A stretch of 64,000 nt of DNA, from the NCBI RefSeq assembly GCF_041956535.1, contig NW_027192208.1:617760-681759 (forward strand), in the 5' to 3' direction. Below, piece by piece: positions 60,860 to 64,000 of this stretch. This DNA comes from Calcarisporiella thermophila CBS 279.70 (Eukaryota; Calcarisporiellomycota). A model generated the notes under the pieces. The model searched no databases, was not told where the DNA came from, and saw nothing but the letters and a program-made list of their open reading frames with translations. A program made the translations under genes and the position numbers. Positions within the stretch are counted from its first letter, which is position 1; each line of letters begins with the position of its first letter.

Positions 60860-61057
60860 GTAGCCATAACCAAACAATTTGACCACGAACTACAGCGAGG
60901 AATAAAGTCCAAGTGGTGGACGGCAATGAAACAGGAACGGAAAAGAGACTTCATCGATAAATGGTCAAGGGGAAACTGGGTGAACATCATAGATGATTCT
61001 GTGATTTTCATCCAGGACACCTCTGAAGATCAAATCCCAGCCCCAACTCCGGCTTGA
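60860..61057 (+). pseudogene. C-terminal coding fragment inside the retroinsertion
   Basis: 65 codons open from the exact start of the inserted DNA to TGA, with coding-like composition (many K, W, D and I, and the ending QIPAPTPA). No catalytic motif is left to tell a LINE ORF2 tail from the 3' end of an ordinary retrocopied mRNA. Confidence 0.4.
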
Positions 61058-61247
61058 GAACTGCACCCAACCCTCCACTGCTGTATATTAATACCATCTC
61101 CTCTATCATTCTTTTCCCTACCTTTCCTTTTTCCTTTTTTTTCCCTTTTTTCTCCCTCCTCTTCCTTTACTTTTTCAATCCTTCACTTCTTTTCGTTAAT
61201 TCATGTACATAAGCAGCTTATCTTAATACCATTGCACACAATTTTTT

Positions 61248-61358
61248 GTCCCCCCCTCTTACAGTTATTCCTATCCCCTTCTTAATTAAGCTAATTGCTG
61301 TTTCCATACTTTCCTAGCTCTCTCCTCATCACCTTTTCTCTCTTACTCTTACACTTAA
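61248..61358 (+). repeat. Gap-flanking direct repeat, copy 1 (111 bp)
   Basis: From GTCCCCCCCTCTTACAG to ACTCTTACACTTAA, directly abutting the N run. It is identical to 61722-61832. Confidence 0.9.
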
Positions 61359-61721
61359 NNNNNNNNNNNNNNNNNNNNNNNNNNNNNNNNNNNNNNNNNN
61401 NNNNNNNNNNNNNNNNNNNNNNNNNNNNNNNNNNNNNNNNNNNNNNNNNNNNNNNNNNNNNNNNNNNNNNNNNNNNNNNNNNNNNNNNNNNNNNNNNNNN
61501 NNNNNNNNNNNNNNNNNNNNNNNNNNNNNNNNNNNNNNNNNNNNNNNNNNNNNNNNNNNNNNNNNNNNNNNNNNNNNNNNNNNNNNNNNNNNNNNNNNNN
61601 NNNNNNNNNNNNNNNNNNNNNNNNNNNNNNNNNNNNNNNNNNNNNNNNNNNNNNNNNNNNNNNNNNNNNNNNNNNNNNNNNNNNNNNNNNNNNNNNNNNN
61701 NNNNNNNNNNNNNNNNNNNNN
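61359..61721. other. Assembly gap (363 N)
   Basis: Run of undetermined bases. The duplicated flanks suggest overlapping contig ends or a collapsed tandem repeat. Confidence 0.99.
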
Positions 61722-61832
61722 GTCCCCCCCTCTTACAGTTATTCCTATCCCCTTCTTAATTAAGCTAATTGCTGTTTCCATACTTTCCTAGCTCTCTCCT
61801 CATCACCTTTTCTCTCTTACTCTTACACTTAA
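61722..61832 (+). repeat. Gap-flanking direct repeat, copy 2 (111 bp)
   Basis: Starts at the first base after the gap and matches 61248-61358 throughout, including the C7 run. Confidence 0.9.
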
Positions 61833-62015
61833 ATCCTTTTCTTCCTTTCTTTCTTTTTCCTTCTATCCTTCAAATTCTGCAAGGTAGGCCAGGAGCATTA
61901 CCTGGGTGATTTTGACGTAGAAGCTACCCTACCTTTTTAACAGGATAGGACACTTTTCAATAAAGGACCTTTGTTAAAAAAAAAACTTCTTTAGTTTTAT
62001 GCACAATAAATTTTA

Positions 62016-62342
62016 TGTTACTTTAATAATCTTTCAGCAAATTACTAGCGCTTTGATAATTTTATTCAAGGTCGTTCTGTTTTGTTAAATTAGTTTGTTT
62101 AACCAGTTTGCTTATTCAATTCGTTTAACCAGTTTATTTAATCGGTTCGTTCTATTTAGTTTAGTTTTATTATATAAGGAGAGATTCAAGCGTGAGTGAA
62201 CGGGGAGGCGGATTAGTTTTTTTTTTTAATATTGAGTAATAGTCTTGAAATTTATTGTCTTATTTTCTTTTTTATAAGAATATCTTTTCTTTTGTTTCTT
62301 TACGTACAAATCTTTACTGTTTACTCCAAAATCCACGTAACA
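62016..62342. mobile_element. Possible second, diverged LTR
   Basis: Bounded by TGTTAC and GTAACA and containing ATTATATAAGG near 62168. Its right edge shares the 13-mer CGTAACAGTTTTG with the edge of the LTR at 60399-60782. There is no matching target duplication, and the interiors are not obviously alike, so this is tentative. Confidence 0.3.
62089..62160 (+). repeat. Degenerate tandem repeat, unit about 26 bp
   Basis: GTTTAACCAGTTT recurs at about 26-bp spacing, with further weaker GTTCGTT/TTTAGTTTAG copies. Confidence 0.5.
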
Positions 62343-64000
62343 GTTTTGCAGGATGAATCAGAGTAAATAATATGCATAAAATGATAATTATTCTGGAAGA
62401 AAATTTTTTAAATGTTGTAATAGTCCTATGCTAGTCTGAAGACATAATTTTAACCCTATAGCTCCATTATTAAGCTTTAATGGTTTGCATAAAGATCTAG
62501 CGCTATTTATATCATGGTTAATCCACCAAAAAATGGAACCATGATTTTCCTGTATTTACACATAGTTGGGCAAGAGTACTATCCGGATCTCTTTGAGGTG
62601 TATGTTCTACTCTATTTTTATGTACAGTGGGCATAAAAGGTTTTCTCGTTCTGAGAATAATGAAGAAAAATATTTTTGGATTTTTGAGCAGAATAACGTG
62701 ATAAATGAGGGTGGAAGGATCTCTATTACCCGTCGTGGCTCTCTGGTTATAATATCGAATCAAACTTAAAGAATTTTCATAAAAAACACTTTGGGCTCAA
62801 CCGCAGCTGCAAAGTTGCTAGAGCGTCGATCCTAATAACCAAAAGGGATCAGATTGTAACAAACGTAAAGTGTCAGGTTGCACGTTGATATGAATGTTGT
62901 TTTGAAGGTGAGTGCTGATATACAGCGCCAATCTATGGCACATGTGTGGATTTCTAAATTAGCATAGGGCTATCACACTCTGTGAATGATTAGATGTTGC
63001 AAATTTGAGCTAGAAATAAAATAGTCTCTTATAGCCTATTCCAAATCTTAAAAAAATTGAAAATTTCTCAGTGACAATTATTTTTCAATAAAAATCATTT
63101 TCACGACCTCAAACTCCAATTTTTTTTAATGAAATATAAAAAGGGAAGTGCATAACATTTTATTGAAAGATCGTTGGATAATGTTAAAGCCAAATTAACG
63201 CCAGGCGTATTTGACATTTCTAGTAAAAAGCTCATCTGCCATCAAAAAAGTCATCCTATTACTACTCTCCATAGTCGATGTATACTAGCAGCTATTGGAT
63301 TGGTCTCTGTCAATGGTGTCATATATACTCCTTTTCGCCCCTGTGCACGTCGATATTTTTACATTTTCGTATAATATCGCCGGCTCTTTAATTTCATAAT
63401 TTCTCAAGTTGATTTCGTAATCTTGCATTGTACCAACTTACTTTTATGATTAACTTAGTTTGTATAATCTATCTCTTCCAACTATATTAAGATTACCGAT
63501 TCAATGCATCTGAAACAGCCTCTAAAATAGAAGAGAGAAGAACTCCAAGGAGGAATTGTAGAAGATCGTTGTTATTGTATAGACGAGCAAGTGGCATGAC
63601 AAAATCGATTTACATGGAGTAATTCTTGTGAATTACCACACCACGCCCCAATTAATATAACTTCGTTTACGTAATAATCAACACGTCTAAACCCTACCTC
63701 TCAAGGGATGCCCAGAGTTTATTTCTCTTGCGTAATTGAGAACAAAATTCTAGTATTTAGGTAGATTGACACGAAGAGGCTATAGTGAATTTTAATTGGG
63801 CGCTGATCTGGCGATCTTAATAAATAAATCTCTTCCACAGCGGATCTTCACCTTTAATTTTAAGGCTAGGAGTTAGAGTTTGAATTGGTGTTAGAGCTCA
63901 CAAAATTAAGTTTACCTTTCACAGTTCTGAATTACTTTATGTTTTGAAAAAAAAGTATTTTTTTGAAAAAATCCATAACGACATCATCTCTTGAACTTTC
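62343..64000. other. AT-rich gene-poor tail, probable decayed transposon DNA
   Basis: No complete gene or RNA is recognisable. Short frames at 62518-62769 have composition faintly reminiscent of a broken transposase (GGRISITRRGSLV on the plus strand), with stops in all frames around them. I see too little to name a family. Confidence 0.35.

Larger units (their letters stand above)
60844..61985 (+). mobile_element. Probable poly(A)-tailed retroinsertion (5'-truncated LINE or retrocopy) with 16-bp target duplication
   Basis: The 16-mer CTTCTTTAGTTTTATG occurs at 60844-60859 and again at 61986-62001. The inserted DNA between them ends with A10 (61976-61985), preceded by AATAAA at 61959-61964. 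These are the hallmarks of target-primed reverse transcription. The 5' end carries a C-terminal coding fragment (60860-61057, 65 codons: VAITKQFDHELQRGIKSKWW and onward to a TGA) that I do not recognise. The rest is pyrimidine-rich. The interior is interrupted by the assembly gap and a duplicated flank, so true length is unknown. Confidence 0.6.

Noticed and set aside
62518-62769. Possible Tc1/mariner-like transposase remnant
   Set aside because: Only a vague GG..ITRRG resemblance. No catalytic D or E block could be placed, so I do not name a family.

Overview
This is a gene-dense window of a fungal nuclear genome. The fungal assignment rests on several markers together: the ribosome-associated Hsp70 Ssz1, a velvet-domain regulator, the mitochondrial RNA protein Pet127, a Zn2Cys6 transcription factor, an Ato/GPR1-type acetate transporter and a hybrid histidine kinase. 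Introns are frequent, mostly 50-120 bp, with GT..AG ends. I cannot fix the phylum from the sequence. The ARMC7 and COP9 subunit 7 genes argue for a lineage that has kept genes lost from many yeasts.

Layout. From 1 to about 36 kb the DNA is moderately AT-rich and carries compact housekeeping genes, often in divergent pairs about 150-310 bp apart: Ste20-type PAK kinase / TFIIE alpha; Ssz1; ATP synthase subunit e / Pex7; RNF126-like E3 / Fis1; Pet127; RING-TRAF protein / AP-2 mu; velvet regulator; mitoribosomal bL9; a long coiled-coil protein; an Ups/PRELI lipid-transfer protein; COP9 subunit 7; a DH-only RhoGEF; Prp6 / an unknown mitochondrial-looking protein. From about 36 kb to 60 kb the coding DNA becomes strongly GC-rich at third codon positions, and intergenic spaces lengthen to as much as 2 kb. 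This part carries a 1718-aa GAF-PAS-PAS hybrid histidine kinase, a Zn2Cys6 factor, a CCCH-like/RS-domain protein, the Ato transporter, ribosomal protein eL36, complex III subunit Qcr7, ARMC7 and a 1208-aa intronless PH-LRR-proline-rich protein.

From 60.3 kb to the end the character changes again. A tRNA-Leu(CAG) gene is followed by a probable solo LTR lying 16 nt upstream of its mature 5' end. Next comes a probable poly(A)-tailed retroinsertion with 16-bp target-site duplications. It contains a 363-N assembly gap flanked by an identical 111-bp repeat. The last 2 kb is AT-rich, gene-poor and resembles decayed transposon DNA.

Functional themes. Six recognised genes act in mitochondria (ATP synthase subunit e, Fis1, Pet127, bL9m, Ups/PRELI, Qcr7) and one more product probably does. 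RNA processing is represented by Prp6, ARMC7 and the RS-domain protein. Signalling is represented by the PAK kinase, RhoGEF, hybrid histidine kinase, velvet and Zn2Cys6 proteins. I see no operon-like or metabolic cluster logic, and no CRISPR or prophage. The most unusual signals are the LTR next to the tRNA, the retroinsertion with its assembly gap, ARMC7 as a hint of minor-spliceosome retention, and several unusual domain architectures.
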